NCBI GenBank assembly: GCA_030638305.1
Contig: DAOWEW010000247.1
Span: 1 to 6,150, forward strand
Source of the DNA: Desulfobacteraceae bacterium
GTDB lineage: Bacteria; Desulfobacterota; Desulfobacteria; Desulfobacterales; ETH-SRB1
Direction of reading: 5' to 3'
Length of the DNA: 6,150 bases
Positions 5,454 through 6,150 of the stretch are shown here, piece after piece. Position 1 is the first letter of the stretch. Every line of letters begins with the position of its first letter. The notes beneath the pieces are model-generated. The model did no database searches, was not told the origin of the DNA, and saw nothing but the letters and a program-made list of their open reading frames with translations. A program made the position numbers and the translations under genes.

Positions 5454-6150
5454 GTGCCCGAAAGAATTAAAAAAGTTGTTTTAGCCTATTCAGGAGGCCT
5501 TGATACATCTGTAATTTTAAAATGGCTGATTGAAACCTATAAATGTGATGTGGTTGCATTTTCGGCTGATATAGGTCAGGAAGAAGAGATTGATGATATA
5601 GAAGAAAAAGCCCTGGGTACCGGCGCAGTGAAGGTTTATATAGATGACCTTAAGGAGACCTTTGTTGCTGATTATGTGTTTCCGGCATTTCGTGCAAATG
5701 CGATATATGAAGGCCAATATCTTTTAGGAACATCTCTTGCCAGGCCTCTTATAGCAAAGCGTCAGATGGAAATTGCGAAAATCGAAGGGGCTGATGCCGT
5801 AAGCCATGGTGCAACCGGCAAGGGAAATGACCAGGTCAGGTTTGAGCTAAGTTACTTGGCCCTGGATCCTCATATTCATATTATTGCTCCGTGGCGTGAA
5901 TGGGAGCTTGGCTCTCGTACTTCTCTTATGGAATTTGCAGGAAAACATAAAATAAAGGTACCGGTAACACCTGCAAAGCCATACAGCACAGACAGGAACC
6001 TGCTTCACATCAGTTACGAAGGTGGTGTCCTTGAAGATCCATGGAAAGAACCGCCCGGGGATATGTTTACCCTGACCGTTTCTCCCATGAATGCGCCTGA
6101 TAAACCAGAGGTAATAGAAATAACATTTATACAGGGCGATCCTGTGGCCA
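5454..6150 (+). CDS. argG: Argininosuccinate synthase, N-terminal part (runs off the window)
   Basis: ArgG joins citrulline and aspartate with ATP to make argininosuccinate. The 232 codons seen are a bit over half of the usual about 400. The protein begins [10 protein letters not shown], reading the GTG start as Met. The N-type ATP pyrophosphatase loop AYSGGLDTS is at 11-19, and the ADIGQEEE stretch is at 38-45. [15 protein letters not shown] (117-131) is the citrulline/aspartate-binding signature, followed by [18 protein letters not shown] (145-162) and [20 protein letters not shown] (177-196). The GTG start is supported by AAGGAG 7 nt upstream and by the family N-terminus. The frame is intact to the last base. 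The next gene in such clusters is often argH, but that is outside the window. Confidence 0.96.
   Translation, partial: MPERIKKVVLAYSGGLDTSVILKWLIETYKCDVVAFSADIGQEEEIDDIEEKALGTGAVKVYIDDLKETFVADYVFPAFRANAIYEGQYLLGTSLARPLIAKRQMEIAKIEGADAVSHGATGKGNDQVRFELSYLALDPHIHIIAPWREWELGSRTSLMEFAGKHKIKVPVTPAKPYSTDRNLLHISYEGGVLEDPWKEPPGDMFTLTVSPMNAPDKPEVIEITFIQGDPVA

Noticed and set aside
5517..5717. Open frame on the - strand at the argG start region
   Set aside because: It is antisense to the clearly conserved ArgG frame that begins with GTG at 5454.

Overview
The window is a chromosomal housekeeping segment from a bacterium. It holds the end of the HslVU protease operon followed by an arginine-biosynthesis cluster, all on the + strand: hslV (3' end), hslU, argB, argD, argF, argG (5' part). 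Moderate-to-low GC, purine-rich codon use and the run hslVU-argBDFG suggest a deltaproteobacterium (Desulfobacterota, possibly a sulfate reducer). That placement is inferred from gene order and general look, not from a search.

Positions 1-1511 carry the last 36 codons of HslV, the peptidase, and a complete HslU, the AAA+ unfoldase, 16 nt apart. Together they form the two-tier ATP-dependent protease.

Positions 1512-2254 (743 nt) hold no believable gene but are densely structured. Arrays of one heptamer lie near both ends in opposite orientation (about 1519-1567 and 2194-2235). Between them is a non-coding element, 1649-2185, with 12-bp perfect terminal inverted repeats (GGCATCCTTCAT) and flanking 8-bp direct repeats (AACTTTTT). 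This is the signature of a transposed MITE-like element. It contains two further inverted-repeat modules: a GTAGGTTGGG-type palindromic repeat (1666-1879) and a block of six small GC hairpins in mirror order (1922-2109) bracketed by another 20-nt inverted repeat (1891-1910 / 2140-2159).

Positions 2255-6150 carry acetylglutamate kinase (ArgB), acetylornithine aminotransferase (ArgD), ornithine carbamoyltransferase (ArgF) and argininosuccinate synthase (ArgG, truncated by the window edge). They are in nearly the order of the pathway: N-acetylglutamate is phosphorylated, the semialdehyde is aminated (the reductase ArgC is not in the window), ornithine is carbamoylated, and citrulline is joined to aspartate. 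The argB-argD gap (119 nt) contains a GC-rich insert-like patch. The argD-argF gap contains a strong hairpin that begins inside the argD stop region. The argF-argG gap is 17 nt.

I found no new enzymatic, defence or toxin system here. What is unusual is the layered repeat block inserted between the protease operon and argB, and the absence of Shine-Dalgarno sequences in front of the two arg genes (argB, argD) that follow repeat-like spacers.
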